Positions 8,015-16,156 are shown, counted from the first letter of the stretch. The stretch: 40,486 bases of DNA from an uncultured Bacilli bacterium (GCA_948874605.1 CAQRXS010000003.1:1-40486), one strand, 5' to 3'. Program-made: numbers and translations. Notes: a model not told the origin generated them from the sequence alone.

Positions 8015-8351
8015 GCAAATGCTGCATAATGCTTATGTTGAGGAAAGTCCTTGCTCGCACAGCCTGAGATGGTTGTAGTGATTGTGCTTAGGGAACAAAT
8101 AACCTAAGGTAGATAATTCTAACGGCTTCGAAGAAACCTGTTAAATGGTTTTAGTAGATATAAAAGTGCCAAAGTGACGAAGAAGAGGGAAACCTTGGAA
8201 GTGGAACGTGGTAAACCCCACAAGCGAGAAACCCAAATTTTGGTAGGGGAGCTGCTGATAGAAAATGAACAATTCAGCGGACCAGCAATGGTAGATAAAT
8301 ATTTGCCACGTACTTTTTGTACGGACAGAACAAGGCTTATAAGTTATTATT
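8003..8351 (+). ncRNA. rnpB: RNase P RNA, Bacillus type (B)
   Basis: Catalytic RNA of RNase P, which trims tRNA 5' leaders. Conserved blocks include GAGGAAAGTCC (about 8040-8050), AAGTGCCAAAGTGACGAAG (about 8163-8181), GTGGAACGTGGTAAACCCC (about 8200-8218), AAGCGAGAAACCC followed by AAATTTTGGTAGGGGAGC (about 8223-8254), and ACAGAACAAGGCTTATAAG near the 3' end. The GAGAAACCCAAATTTTGGTAGGGG element is typical of type B. Helix P1 pairs 8003-8012 (AATAATAACT) with 8342-8351 (AGTTATTATT), ten perfect base pairs, and runs directly into a T tract to 8357, so P1 plus the T run can act as terminator. The 5' end overlaps the gpsB stop codon. Confidence 0.93.
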
Positions 8352-8383
8352 TTTTTTATATTTGAAAAAAGGAGTGAGTACCT

Positions 8384-8818
8384 TTGTTTGAAATTGGGCA
8401 AGTCTTAAAAGAGGCTCGAATTACATCTGGAGTTTCAATTAAAGAAGCTTCCAATGATTTAAATATTAAAGATATTATTTTAGAAAATATTGAAGAAGGA
8501 AGTATTGGTTGTTTTAAAGACATTTATGAATTAAAAGAAAATATTAGCAATTATGCGAAATATTTAGGGCTAGATTCTAATAAATTAGTAGATGATTTTA
8601 ATGAATATATTTTTGAGTATACTTCTAAAATTCCTTTAAAAGAAATTGAAAAAAAAGTAATGGAACAAAATCGAGAGAAACAGGAAGAAAAAATAGTGTC
8701 TCCTTATACAAAACCAATGAAGAAATATCCGACAAAATATTATATTATGCTATATACATTCTTAATTTTAGTGGCGATTGTCATTATTGTATGGAGTATA
8801 TTACAAATAGTAAGTTAG
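8384..8818 (+). CDS. RodZ/YmfM-like HTH membrane protein
   Basis: A 144-residue protein with an N-terminal XRE-type helix-turn-helix of the RodZ/YmfM kind (MFEIGQVLKEAR, then SIKEASNDLNI, through about residue 70), a charged linker and one C-terminal membrane helix (about 118-142). Only a few residues follow the helix, so the large extracytoplasmic domain of full RodZ is absent. RodZ links MreB filaments to the rod-shape wall machinery; here only the cytoplasmic-plus-anchor part exists. The start is TTG 8384 after AAAGGAGTGAG. It precedes pgsA by ten bases, as ymfM does in Bacillus, and starts just after rnpB. Confidence 0.75.
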   Translation: MFEIGQVLKEARITSGVSIKEASNDLNIKDIILENIEEGSIGCFKDIYELKENISNYAKYLGLDSNKLVDDFNEYIFEYTSKIPLKEIEKKVMEQNREKQEEKIVSPYTKPMKKYPTKYYIMLYTFLILVAIVIIVWSILQIVS

Positions 8819-8828
8819 AGGTGTTAAA

Positions 8829-9437
8829 ATGAATAACTTAGCAAATAAGATAACATTTAGTAGAATTATATTAGCTAGTGTAATTTTATTTCTACTAGTG
8901 TTCCCTTGGCAAGATATTGGTCTTTCTTTTCCAAGTATCATCGTTGCCGGAAAAATTATTGTTGATGTAAAATACCTAATTGCTGGGATTCTATTTCTTT
9001 GTGCAATGCTGACGGATTTTTTAGATGGATTTATGGCTAAAAATGATCAAAATGCTACAGACTTTGGTGCTATTTTAGATAATGTAGCGGATAAAATTTT
9101 AATAAATGGCATTCTATTTGTTTTAGCTTTTAACGGTTTTGTCGGGATAATCGTACCAATTGTTGTATGCTTTAGAGATATTGTAGTCGACGGAATCCGT
9201 ATTTTAGTAGCCAAAAATGGAGTTATTTTAAAAACAAACAAATACAGCAAAATAAAAACGTTTTGTATGTATTTAGGAATTTTGTTATCCTTCTTTTATA
9301 ATTTACCTTTTGAGATATGGGGAATTTTTGTTTCAGAAATTTTGATTGACATCGCAACAATTTTCTCAGTAATAACAGGATGTATTTATTATAATGAGTG
9401 GAAAGAAAAATATAAAAAATTAGATGAAAAAATCTAG
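8829..9437 (+). CDS. pgsA: CDP-diacylglycerol--glycerol-3-phosphate 3-phosphatidyltransferase
   Basis: Integral membrane enzyme making phosphatidylglycerol phosphate, the committed step to phosphatidylglycerol and cardiolipin. This 202-residue, multi-helix protein has the CDP-alcohol phosphatidyltransferase signature D66-G67-x2-A70-x9-G80-x3-D84-x3-D88. The residue after A70 is Lys (K71), where the family nearly always has Arg. Other CDP-alcohol enzymes are possible, but the position between the ymfM-like gene and recA is that of Bacillus pgsA. RBS GAGGTG. The usual next gene cinA is missing; a terminator and the recA promoter follow. Confidence 0.88.
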   Translation: MNNLANKITFSRIILASVILFLLVFPWQDIGLSFPSIIVAGKIIVDVKYLIAGILFLCAMLTDFLDGFMAKNDQNATDFGAILDNVADKILINGILFVLAFNGFVGIIVPIVVCFRDIVVDGIRILVAKNGVILKTNKYSKIKTFCMYLGILLSFFYNLPFEIWGIFVSEILIDIATIFSVITGCIYYNEWKEKYKKLDEKI

Positions 9438-9483
9438 TTTTTTTTTAATAAGTAATTTTAAAAATTTAGAATTGGAGCCTTTA

Positions 9484-9519
9484 AGTACTGCTAAATATTA
9501 GAGAATAGCATACTTTTTT
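9484..9519 (+). terminator. Terminator between pgsA and recA
   Basis: AGTACTGCTA (9484-9493) pairs with TAGCATACT (9506-9514) with one bulged C, followed by a T run to 9519. Confidence 0.55.
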
Positions 9520-9545
9520 AGAAAAATTGCAGAATGCCCAAATAG

Positions 9546-9559
9546 AAAACAAATGTTCG
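9546..9559. promoter_or_regulatory. Probable LexA/DinR (SOS) box upstream of recA
   Basis: AAAACAAATGTTCG; the reverse complement CGAACATTTGTTTT fits the Bacillus DinR box CGAACRNRYGTTYC at about 12 of 14 positions. It sits ten bases before the -35 of recA. A closely similar box precedes the Y-family polymerase gene (24790-24803), which strengthens both calls. Confidence 0.6.
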
Positions 9560-9568
9560 AAAATTAAG

Positions 9569-9597
9569 TTGACAAACAATTTGTTGTATTATAAAAT
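9569..9597 (+). promoter_or_regulatory. recA promoter
   Basis: TTGACA (9569-9574), 17 bases, TAAAAT (9592-9597), about 25 bases before the recA start, with the SOS box just upstream. Confidence 0.65.
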
Positions 9598-9622
9598 GAG
9601 TTAAGAAGGCGAGTGAATAAAA

Positions 9623-10651
9623 ATGAAAACAACAAAAGACATAAAGGATAAAGATAAAGCTTTAGAACAAGTTTTAGCGGATATAGAAAAACAATTTGGT
9701 AAAGGGGCCATTATGAAACTTGGTGAAAAAGAACATATGCAAATAGAAGTTTCTTCCACTGGTTCTTTAACTCTTGATATTGCCCTTGGTGTAGGTGGAT
9801 ATCCCAAAGGAAGAATAATCGAAATATATGGACCAGAGTCATCTGGAAAAACAACATTTGCTTTACATGCGATAGCTGAGATTCAAAAAACGGGTGGCCG
9901 AGCTGCTTTTATTGATGCTGAGCATGCTTTTGATCCAGTATATGCTAAAAATATAGGTGTCGATATTAATGAATTATTACTTTCTCAACCAGATACTGGA
10001 GAACAAGCTCTTGAAATATGTGAAGCCTTAGTTCGCAGTGAAGCTGTTAACATTGTAGTAATTGACTCTGTTGCTGCCTTGGTTCCTCAAGCTGAAATCG
10101 ACGGAGATATGGGAGACAGTCATGTAGGTCTTCAAGCAAGATTAATGAGTCAAGCTTTAAGAAAATTATCTGGTACAATCAATAAAACCAAAACAATTGC
10201 AATTTTCATTAATCAATTAAGAGAAAAAGTAGGTATCATGTTTGGCAATCCTGAAACAACTCCAGGTGGACGCGCTTTAAAGTTCTATTCTACCATCCGA
10301 CTTGATGTACGACGTGGGGAACAAATTAAGATGGGAGATCAAATTTTAGGAAATAAAACAAATATTAAAGTTGTAAAAAATAAAGTTGCACCACCATTTA
10401 AAACTGCAACTGTTGACATTATGTATGGAGAAGGAGTTTCTCACGAAGGAGAAATTATTGATATTGCTGCTGATTTAAATATTTTAGATAAGTCTGGAGC
10501 TTGGTATGCTTATAAAGGAGAAAAAATTGGTCAAGGAAAAGAAAATGTCAAAAATACATTACGTGAAAACAATGACATGGCGATGGAAATCGAAGGACAA
10601 ATACGTGAACATTATGGCTTTACAACAAAAGTAGAAAAGGACAGCAAGTAA
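9623..10651 (+). CDS. recA: Recombinase RecA
   Basis: DNA strand-exchange ATPase and coprotease triggering LexA self-cleavage. At 342 residues it is full length, with Walker A GPESSGKT (70-77), Walker [10 protein letters not shown], the L1/L2 region around [21 protein letters not shown] and [20 protein letters not shown], and a short C-terminal tail. No intein or frameshift. The start follows AAGGCGAGTGA. It is its own transcription unit with an SOS box and strong promoter. In Bacillus cinA precedes it; here it does not. Confidence 0.98.
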   Translation: MKTTKDIKDKDKALEQVLADIEKQFGKGAIMKLGEKEHMQIEVSSTGSLTLDIALGVGGYPKGRIIEIYGPESSGKTTFALHAIAEIQKTGGRAAFIDAEHAFDPVYAKNIGVDINELLLSQPDTGEQALEICEALVRSEAVNIVVIDSVAALVPQAEIDGDMGDSHVGLQARLMSQALRKLSGTINKTKTIAIFINQLREKVGIMFGNPETTPGGRALKFYSTIRLDVRRGEQIKMGDQILGNKTNIKVVKNKVAPPFKTATVDIMYGEGVSHEGEIIDIAADLNILDKSGAWYAYKGEKIGQGKENVKNTLRENNDMAMEIEGQIREHYGFTTKVEKDSK

Positions 10652-10704
10652 TTTAGAAACGGATGAAGTTATACTTTTTTTCTTTTTACTTAAGAGAATA
10701 ACTC

Positions 10705-10733
10705 TTGTAAAAGAGCGAAAACTCATATATAAT
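10705..10733 (+). promoter_or_regulatory. Promoter of rny
   Basis: TTGTAA (10705-10710), 17 bases, TATAAT (10728-10733), 55 bases before the RNase Y start. Confidence 0.65.
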
Positions 10734-10788
10734 TAAAACATAGATATTAAATGTTAAATTTCTATAAATAAGTGAGGAGAAAAAAGTT

Positions 10789-12342
10789 ATGGAACAATTT
10801 TTATGGTCCATCTTGACTCTGATTCTGGGAATATTTGTTGGAATAGGAGTTTCAACTCTTATTGCATATATTAGAGGAACTAATATTCAAAAAAAAGCTG
10901 ATAAATTTTTAAATGACGCGAAAAAAGAAGCGGAAAAACAAAAAAGAGATAGACTTTTAGAATTGAAAGAAGAAAGTTATAAATTAAAACAAGAAGTAGA
11001 CAAAGAAATTAAAGAAAAAAAAGAAGAACTAAAATCTACAGAAAATCGACTACTTCAAAGAGAAGGCAATTTGGATAAAAGGGACGAAATTCTGCAAAAG
11101 AGAGAAGAATCTTTAAATGATAAAGAACAAGATTTATTAGCAAAACAAAAAGAATTACAAATCAAAGATGAAAAGATGGAAGAACTGTTAAAAAATGAAA
11201 TGCAAACATTAGAAAGTATTTCGAAATTTACAAAAGAGCGAGCTCGTGAACTAATTATGAAACGTTGTGAAGAAGAAATGACACGAGAAATTGCGGATTT
11301 TGTAAAACAAAAAGAGCAAGAGGCAAAGTTGCAAGCAAGTGAATCAGCAAGAAATATTATTGTCGAATCTATGCAGCGTTACTCAGAGGATGTAGCCACT
11401 GAACAAACTGTTAGTGCAATTGCTCTACCAAGTGATGACATGAAAGGAAGATTGATTGGGCGAGAAGGAAGAAATATTCGAACTATCGAAGCAGTAACTG
11501 GCGTAGATTTAATTATTGATGATACTCCAGAAACTATTGTTGTATCTTCCTTCGATCCTTTAAGACGAGAAATCGCTAAAATCACCATTGAAACATTAAT
11601 TAAAGACGGAAGAATTCATCCGTCTAGAATTGAAGAAATATATGATAAAGTATGTAAAGACATGAATACAAAAATTACCGAATTAGGATCAGAAGCATGT
11701 TATGAATTGGGAATAACTAAAGTAGATCCAGAACTTGTAAACTTAATTGGAAAATTACATTTCCGTACAAGCTATGGTCAAAATGCTTTAAAACATTCGA
11801 AAGAAGTTGGCGAATTATGTGGATTAATGGCAGCAGAATTAGGTCAAAATGTTGCCCTTGCTAAAAGAGCTGGATTACTTCATGATATAGGAAAATCAAT
11901 AGATTATGAAGTGGAAGGTAGCCATGTGGAAATCGGACTTGATATAGCAAAAAAATATCACGAAGACGAAACCATATTAAATGCAATCGCATCGCATCAT
12001 GGAGATGCCGAACAAACAAATATTATTTCAGTTTTAGTTCAAGTGGCAGATACTTTGTCTGCTGCACGGCCTGGAGCTCGTAATGATTCGTTAGATAATT
12101 ATATCAAGAGATTAGAGCAATTAGAAGATATAGGTAATTCTTTTCCTGGCGTGGAAAAAACATACGCTATGCAAGCGGGACGCGAAGTTCGTGTTATGGT
12201 TAGACCTGAAGAAGTTGATGATACACTTTCATATAAGATTGCAAGAGATATAAAAGAAAAAATAGAAAGTGAAATGCAGTATCCAGGAACAATTAAAATT
12301 GTTGTAATTCGTGAGTCGAGAGCTCAAGAAGAAGCAAAATAA
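10789..12342 (+). CDS. rny: Ribonuclease Y
   Basis: Membrane-tethered endoribonuclease that starts bulk mRNA decay in Bacillota. It has an N-terminal transmembrane helix (about 5-27), a long charged coiled coil (about 35-140), a KH domain with GRLIGREGRNIR (about 219-230) and an HD phosphohydrolase domain whose catalytic pair is H365-D366 in LLHDIGKS, followed by the family's conserved C-terminus. The 517 residues match the usual 510-520. RBS GTGAGGAG. A YneF-like gene follows by 20 bases in the same transcript. The recA-rny order follows Bacillus. Confidence 0.97.
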   Translation: MEQFLWSILTLILGIFVGIGVSTLIAYIRGTNIQKKADKFLNDAKKEAEKQKRDRLLELKEESYKLKQEVDKEIKEKKEELKSTENRLLQREGNLDKRDEILQKREESLNDKEQDLLAKQKELQIKDEKMEELLKNEMQTLESISKFTKERARELIMKRCEEEMTREIADFVKQKEQEAKLQASESARNIIVESMQRYSEDVATEQTVSAIALPSDDMKGRLIGREGRNIRTIEAVTGVDLIIDDTPETIVVSSFDPLRREIAKITIETLIKDGRIHPSRIEEIYDKVCKDMNTKITELGSEACYELGITKVDPELVNLIGKLHFRTSYGQNALKHSKEVGELCGLMAAELGQNVALAKRAGLLHDIGKSIDYEVEGSHVEIGLDIAKKYHEDETILNAIASHHGDAEQTNIISVLVQVADTLSAARPGARNDSLDNYIKRLEQLEDIGNSFPGVEKTYAMQAGREVRVMVRPEEVDDTLSYKIARDIKEKIESEMQYPGTIKIVVIRESRAQEEAK

Positions 12343-12362
12343 AAATTGAAGGAGGAATAGTT

Positions 12363-12572
12363 ATGTGGCAAGATATTTTATTGATAGTAATTGGTTTAAT
12401 TGTTGGTTTAATAATAGGCTTTTTCGTTGCTAGACATATGATGAAGAAATATATGAAAGAGAATCCACCAATTAATGAAAAGATGATTGAAGCGATGATG
12501 AGTAGCATGGGGAGAAAGCCAAGTCAAAAACAAGTTAGACAAGTTATGAATCAAATGAATCGATATATGTAA
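12363..12572 (+). CDS. YneF-family (UPF0154) small membrane protein
   Basis: A 69-residue protein with one N-terminal helix (about 5-25), then a basic segment and the conserved NPPINEKMIEAMMSSMGRKP block, matching the UPF0154/YneF family, whose function is unsettled. RBS GGAGG. Cotranscribed with rny and ended by a strong terminator. Confidence 0.88.
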   Translation: MWQDILLIVIGLIVGLIIGFFVARHMMKKYMKENPPINEKMIEAMMSSMGRKPSQKQVRQVMNQMNRYM

Positions 12573-12574
12573 AG

Positions 12575-12601
12575 ACATCAAACGTTTTTTGATGTTTTTT
12601 T
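12575..12601 (+). terminator. Terminator of the rny operon
   Basis: ACATCAAA (12575-12582), loop CGTTT, TTTGATGT (12588-12595), then a T run. Eight perfect base pairs. Confidence 0.8.
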
Positions 12602-12668
12602 CATCAAAGTAAGTTATTTACAAAAAAATTACCAATTTCATACTTTTAAAAGAAAATAAAAAAAAGAA

Positions 12669-12698
12669 TTGACTAATCCTCTTAATTTATGATATTCT
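12669..12698 (+). promoter_or_regulatory. Promoter of the acidic membrane-anchored protein gene
   Basis: TTGACT (12669-12674), 18 bases, TATTCT (12693-12698), 37 bases before the start. Confidence 0.5.
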
Positions 12699-12735
12699 AG
12701 TTCTAGATTAAAAGAGAATAAAAGGTGATTAGTGA

Positions 12736-13509
12736 ATGGATTTTTTAGAAAGTTTGTATAGTATAGAAAATTTTGGAATATATTTATTTGTTGTGATTGG
12801 AATCTTGGTAGTATTGTTCTTAGTTATTTTATTTTTTGGAAAAAAAGATGAACAAAAAAGAAAAGAAGAAGCACAAACATCAAATGAAACTGTAGATACA
12901 TTTAAAGAAACAACAAATGTAACTCCAGTTGAGGTTCCTGTAGTAGAACAAAACCCTTTTGGTTCTATGCAAGTTCCAGAAGTAAACCAAGTTTCTAAAA
13001 TAGAGGAGAATACTTCAGTCGAGCCAATTTCAGAAGAAAAAATACCTGAAGTAGTTGAAAAAGAGTTTGATTTTGACGCCTTAGCAGCTGCAATTAGTAA
13101 AGAACTTGAAAGCATTGATAATGTTCCAGTAAATGAAGCAAAAGAAGTGAAGCCGGATTTAATAGAACCTGCAACATCAGTAGAACCCGTCCTTCCTAAA
13201 AAAGAAGAAAAAGAATTTCCTGTATTAGAAGAAAGTCAAGTGGTAAAGGAAGAGCCTAAAGTTTCATTTGAAATACCAGAAGAAAAAAATACAGTTAATA
13301 TAGAAGAGAAAAAAGTTATGCCTCGTCCGACAGTATTTAGTTCAGTATATGTAAACAGAAATATCGAAGAGCCTAAAATTATGGAAGAGCAAAATCCAAA
13401 TGTCGAAGAAGCAAAAGTAGAACCCACTCCAATTGTTGAACCAAAAGCAAGTCCAGTAGCTCCAAAAATTGAGCTTCCAAAAATGATGGATTTACCAAAA
13501 AAGAAGTAA
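12736..13509 (+). CDS. Membrane-anchored acidic Glu/Pro/Val-rich protein
   Basis: I do not recognise a family. This 257-residue protein has one N-terminal helix (about 14-35) followed by GKKDEQKRK, so by the positive-inside rule the long tail is cytoplasmic. The tail (about 45-257) is low complexity, rich in Glu, Pro, Val and Lys, with loosely repeated VEP/VPEV/EEK units and a PKMMDLPKKK end; it is probably disordered. The layout recalls scaffold proteins such as ZipA (N-out anchor, P/E-rich linker), but no folded C-terminal domain is visible. RBS AAAGGTGATT. Its own promoter and terminator make it a single-gene unit. Confidence 0.7.
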   Translation: MDFLESLYSIENFGIYLFVVIGILVVLFLVILFFGKKDEQKRKEEAQTSNETVDTFKETTNVTPVEVPVVEQNPFGSMQVPEVNQVSKIEENTSVEPISEEKIPEVVEKEFDFDALAAAISKELESIDNVPVNEAKEVKPDLIEPATSVEPVLPKKEEKEFPVLEESQVVKEEPKVSFEIPEEKNTVNIEEKKVMPRPTVFSSVYVNRNIEEPKIMEEQNPNVEEAKVEPTPIVEPKASPVAPKIELPKMMDLPKKK

Positions 13510-13514
13510 AAAAG

Positions 13515-13537
13515 GTGTCAATAGACACTCTTTTTTT
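13515..13537 (+). terminator. Terminator after the acidic membrane protein gene
   Basis: GTGTC, loop AATA, GACAC (13515-13528), then TCTTTTTTT. Short stem, clear T run. Confidence 0.6.
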
Positions 13538-13549
13538 CATAAAAAAAAT

Positions 13550-13569
13550 TTCGTATGCTATAATACGAA
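13550..13569 (+). promoter_or_regulatory. Promoter -10 inside an inverted repeat
   Basis: TATAAT at 13559-13564, preceded by TG one base upstream (extended -10), lies inside the inverted repeat TTCGTAT (13550-13556) / ATACGAA (13563-13569). The -35 is poor (TTCATA, 13536-13541). The dyad across the -10 could be an operator, or a hairpin at the start of the leader. Confidence 0.5.
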
Positions 13570-13585
13570 TAAAGGACGTGATAAC

Positions 13586-14746
13586 ATGAAGCTTTTTAAA
13601 CCAAATGATAAATTAAATATGGAAGAAGTAAATGAAGTTGTTAGTTTATCAAAGAAAATATTGCATTTATTTTATATTGCTATGTTAATAGCAACAGTGT
13701 TAATCGTAACAATAATTGCAAGAGAATGGGGGGTATGGAAATTTATAATTAGTATCCTTAGTGTTCTAGCTCCATTTTTTATCGGATTCATACTTGCTTG
13801 GATATTTAATCCAATCGTGACAAAATTGGAAGAAAAGAAAGTGCCAAGAGTATTAGGCGCTATGATAGTGTATGTCTTATTTTTAACAGTTATAATTTTA
13901 TTTTTTCGATATTTAATACCTGTAATTTACGATCAATTACAAGTTCTTATAGGAAATTTGCCAGCTATATTCCGTGAATTAGAAGGTTTCATAGACAAAA
14001 TTTTTGCTCGATTAGGACACATAGATGGAATCGATTTTATGGCAATGAAAGCTCAAATTATAACGACTGTAACTTCGTCATTAAATTCTTTTATGACATC
14101 GATTCCAACCGTCCTAGTAAATTGTATTGGCGCTATATTTTCTAGTTTGGTAACAATTGTTTTTGGACTTGTTATAGGATTATATATGTTAATTGATTTT
14201 GGAGCAATAAGTGGACACTTAATTAATATGCTACCAAAGAAAAATCGGTTTGAAGCTTCTTTATTATTAACGAACATTTCAACAGAAGTTAGAAAAAGCG
14301 TAAATGGAACCTTATTAGTAGCATTAATGGTATTTGTTTGTGATAGTATAGGATTCTGGGTAGTAGGACTGCAAGCATCGGTTTTATTTGGATTACTATG
14401 TGGTATTACTGATTTAATTCCATATGTAGGTCCATACATAGGAGGAGCCGTCGCAGTAATCGTTGGATTTGCACAAAGCCCATTAATAGGCTTCTTGGCT
14501 TTAATCGTTGCTATCATTGTGCAATTAATTGAAAACAATGTTTTACAACCGATTATTATGAGTAAGACTATGAAATTACATCCAGTTACAATTATTGTTG
14601 GTTTATTAATTTTTGAACATTTTTTTGGTATTATTGGAATGATTTTATGTACTCCTTGTATTGCACTAGGAAAAGTTGTATGGAAGTTCTTTAAAGAAAA
14701 ATATAATTGGTTTCCAGAAAAAGATTCTCTTTCCACAATAGAGTAG
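13586..14746 (+). CDS. AI-2E family (PerM/TqsA-like) membrane transporter
   Basis: A 386-residue integral membrane protein. Paired N-terminal helices (about 23-45, 50-75), one at about 85-105, a soluble middle stretch, and a C-terminal bundle of four to five helices contain family landmarks: LLCGITDLIPYVGPYIGG (about 270-287), QLIENNVLQPIIMSK (about 315-330) and the HPVTIIVGLL segment. The family (PF01594) includes autoinducer-2 exporter TqsA and Na+/H+ antiporters, so the substrate cannot be assigned. RBS AAAGGACGTG. Single-gene unit. Confidence 0.85.
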   Translation: MKLFKPNDKLNMEEVNEVVSLSKKILHLFYIAMLIATVLIVTIIAREWGVWKFIISILSVLAPFFIGFILAWIFNPIVTKLEEKKVPRVLGAMIVYVLFLTVIILFFRYLIPVIYDQLQVLIGNLPAIFRELEGFIDKIFARLGHIDGIDFMAMKAQIITTVTSSLNSFMTSIPTVLVNCIGAIFSSLVTIVFGLVIGLYMLIDFGAISGHLINMLPKKNRFEASLLLTNISTEVRKSVNGTLLVALMVFVCDSIGFWVVGLQASVLFGLLCGITDLIPYVGPYIGGAVAVIVGFAQSPLIGFLALIVAIIVQLIENNVLQPIIMSKTMKLHPVTIIVGLLIFEHFFGIIGMILCTPCIALGKVVWKFFKEKYNWFPEKDSLSTIE

Positions 14747-14772
14747 ACAAAAATAATTGAAAATAGTAAAAT

Positions 14773-14797
14773 AGAAGCAGAAAATGTTTCTTTTTTA
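14773..14797 (+). terminator. Terminator after the AI-2E family gene
   Basis: AGAAGCA (14773-14779), loop GAAAA, TGTTTCT (14785-14791, one G-U), then a T run. Confidence 0.6.
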
Positions 14798-14844
14798 TTG
14801 AAAAAAAATTCTAAACGGAAACAATAATTTTATGGAGGAATAGA

Positions 14845-15600
14845 ATGAACAATAATTTTGAAAATAAAGTAGTTTTAGTAACTGGCTCAACCTCTGGTAT
14901 TGGGCGCGAAATTGCCAAGCAGTTATTAGAAAATAATGCAAGTGTAATTATAAATTATGGACATAATGATGATTTAGCAGAAGAAACGTTAAAAGAATTA
15001 GCAAAATATAAAAAAAACATTTTACTTATTAAATGTGATTTATCTAAAGAAAATGAAGTAGATAGTATGTTTGAGCAAATTAATGGCAAGTTTGGAAAAT
15101 TAGACGGTTTAGTAAATTGTGCAGCCTATGATAAAGTTTTATCCATAGAAAATTTAACAACTCATGAATATCGTCATGAACTTAATGTCAATCTTGTCGC
15201 AAGATGGCAATGTATAAAAAATGCGATACCATTAATGAAGAAATCTCAAATGCCAAGAATTATAAACATTGCTTCAAGATTAGGAACAAAACCAATGGAA
15301 GACTCAGTTGCGTATTGCACTTGTGAGGCTGCAACAATTATGTTAACAAAATGTTGTGCCTTAGAATTAGCTAAATATAATATTAAAGTTAATACAGTCA
15401 GTCCATCGTTAACTTTAACTCCATTAAGTATTCAAAGTTATTCGGAACAAGAAATAAAAGAAACTGCTTTAAAAAATCCTAGCAAAAGACTTGGAAAGCC
15501 AGAAGATACTGCTAATTTAGTGTTATTCTTATTAAGCGATAAAGCAGATTATATCAATGGAGAAAATATTAATGTAAATGGCGGTATTCTTTTAAAATAG
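14845..15600 (+). CDS. SDR-family protein with a non-canonical active site
   Basis: A 251-residue Rossmann-fold short-chain dehydrogenase/reductase of the FabG type. Nucleotide binding is intact: TGSTSGIG (about 14-21), CDLS near 65 and a degenerate NCAA in place of NNAG (about 92-95). The catalytic Ser (in NIASRLG) and Tyr (Y157) are present, but the Lys of YxxxK is replaced by Glu (E161, codon GAG at 15325-15327) in VAYCTCEAAT. The C-terminal GKPEDTANLVLFLLSD and INGENINVNGG are ordinary. Lys normally orients the cofactor ribose and lowers the Tyr pKa, so activity may be lost or altered. FabG or a sugar/polyol dehydrogenase ancestry cannot be told apart. RBS GGAGG. Confidence 0.8.
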   Translation: MNNNFENKVVLVTGSTSGIGREIAKQLLENNASVIINYGHNDDLAEETLKELAKYKKNILLIKCDLSKENEVDSMFEQINGKFGKLDGLVNCAAYDKVLSIENLTTHEYRHELNVNLVARWQCIKNAIPLMKKSQMPRIINIASRLGTKPMEDSVAYCTCEAATIMLTKCCALELAKYNIKVNTVSPSLTLTPLSIQSYSEQEIKETALKNPSKRLGKPEDTANLVLFLLSDKADYINGENINVNGGILLK

Positions 15601-15628
15601 AGAATTTATATAGAATTTAGGTGAGTAG

Positions 15629-16156
15629 ATGAAATTGATTTTAATTTCTGGACGAGCGAGAAGTGGAAAAACCCAAACCGCCAAAATACTAAAGAAAAAA
15701 TTGCAGGACCAAAAATTAAAAGTTGTAATAACAGAGTTTAGTAAATATATAAAAATGTTTGCAAAAGAAATGACGAGTTGGGATGGAGTAAAAGAACCAA
15801 AACCAAGAAAATTTTTACAAGATTTAGGATTTTATATTCGCCATCAATCAAAAAATCAAAAATATTTTATTGATAGAATGAAGGAGGACATTGAAATTTA
15901 TGAAGAATTAATTGATGTTCTTATAATATCAGATGTTCGTTTAAAAGAAGAGATTGAATATTTTTTAGAATTCACTCCAATTACAATTCGAGTTAAAAAT
16001 GATAATAATAACTACGATTTAACAGAAGAAGAAAGCGCTCATGAGACTGAGCATGCTCTAGACTTTTATGATAACTGGAATTATGTTTTCGAAAATAAAA
16101 ATTTAGATGAAATTAGTTTATTGCTAAACAAAGTAGTAGAAGAATGTATAAAATAA
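15629..16156 (+). CDS. P-loop nucleotide kinase-like protein
   Basis: A 175-residue protein with Walker A GRARSGKT (about 8-15) directly after the first beta strand, a VVITEFSKYIK stretch, IISDVRLKEEIEYF (about 109-122) and a HETEHALD segment (about 148-155) in the lid/base region. This resembles deoxynucleoside monophosphate kinases and phage-type dNMP kinases; dephospho-CoA kinase-like alternatives are possible. Soluble, no signal. RBS AGGTGAG. It follows the SDR by 28 bases and precedes alaS by about 50, so the three may be cotranscribed. Confidence 0.6.
   Translation: MKLILISGRARSGKTQTAKILKKKLQDQKLKVVITEFSKYIKMFAKEMTSWDGVKEPKPRKFLQDLGFYIRHQSKNQKYFIDRMKEDIEIYEELIDVLIISDVRLKEEIEYFLEFTPITIRVKNDNNNYDLTEEESAHETEHALDFYDNWNYVFENKNLDEISLLLNKVVEECIK

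Noticed and set aside
8141..8401. Open frames on both strands inside the RNase P RNA
   Set aside because: They lie within the conserved structured RNA and have no ribosome-binding site.
14053..14736. Long 227-codon open frame on the minus strand
   Set aside because: It is fully antisense to the clearly coding AI-2E-family gene and reads as composition-driven (Ile/Thr/Asn/Pro) shadow.
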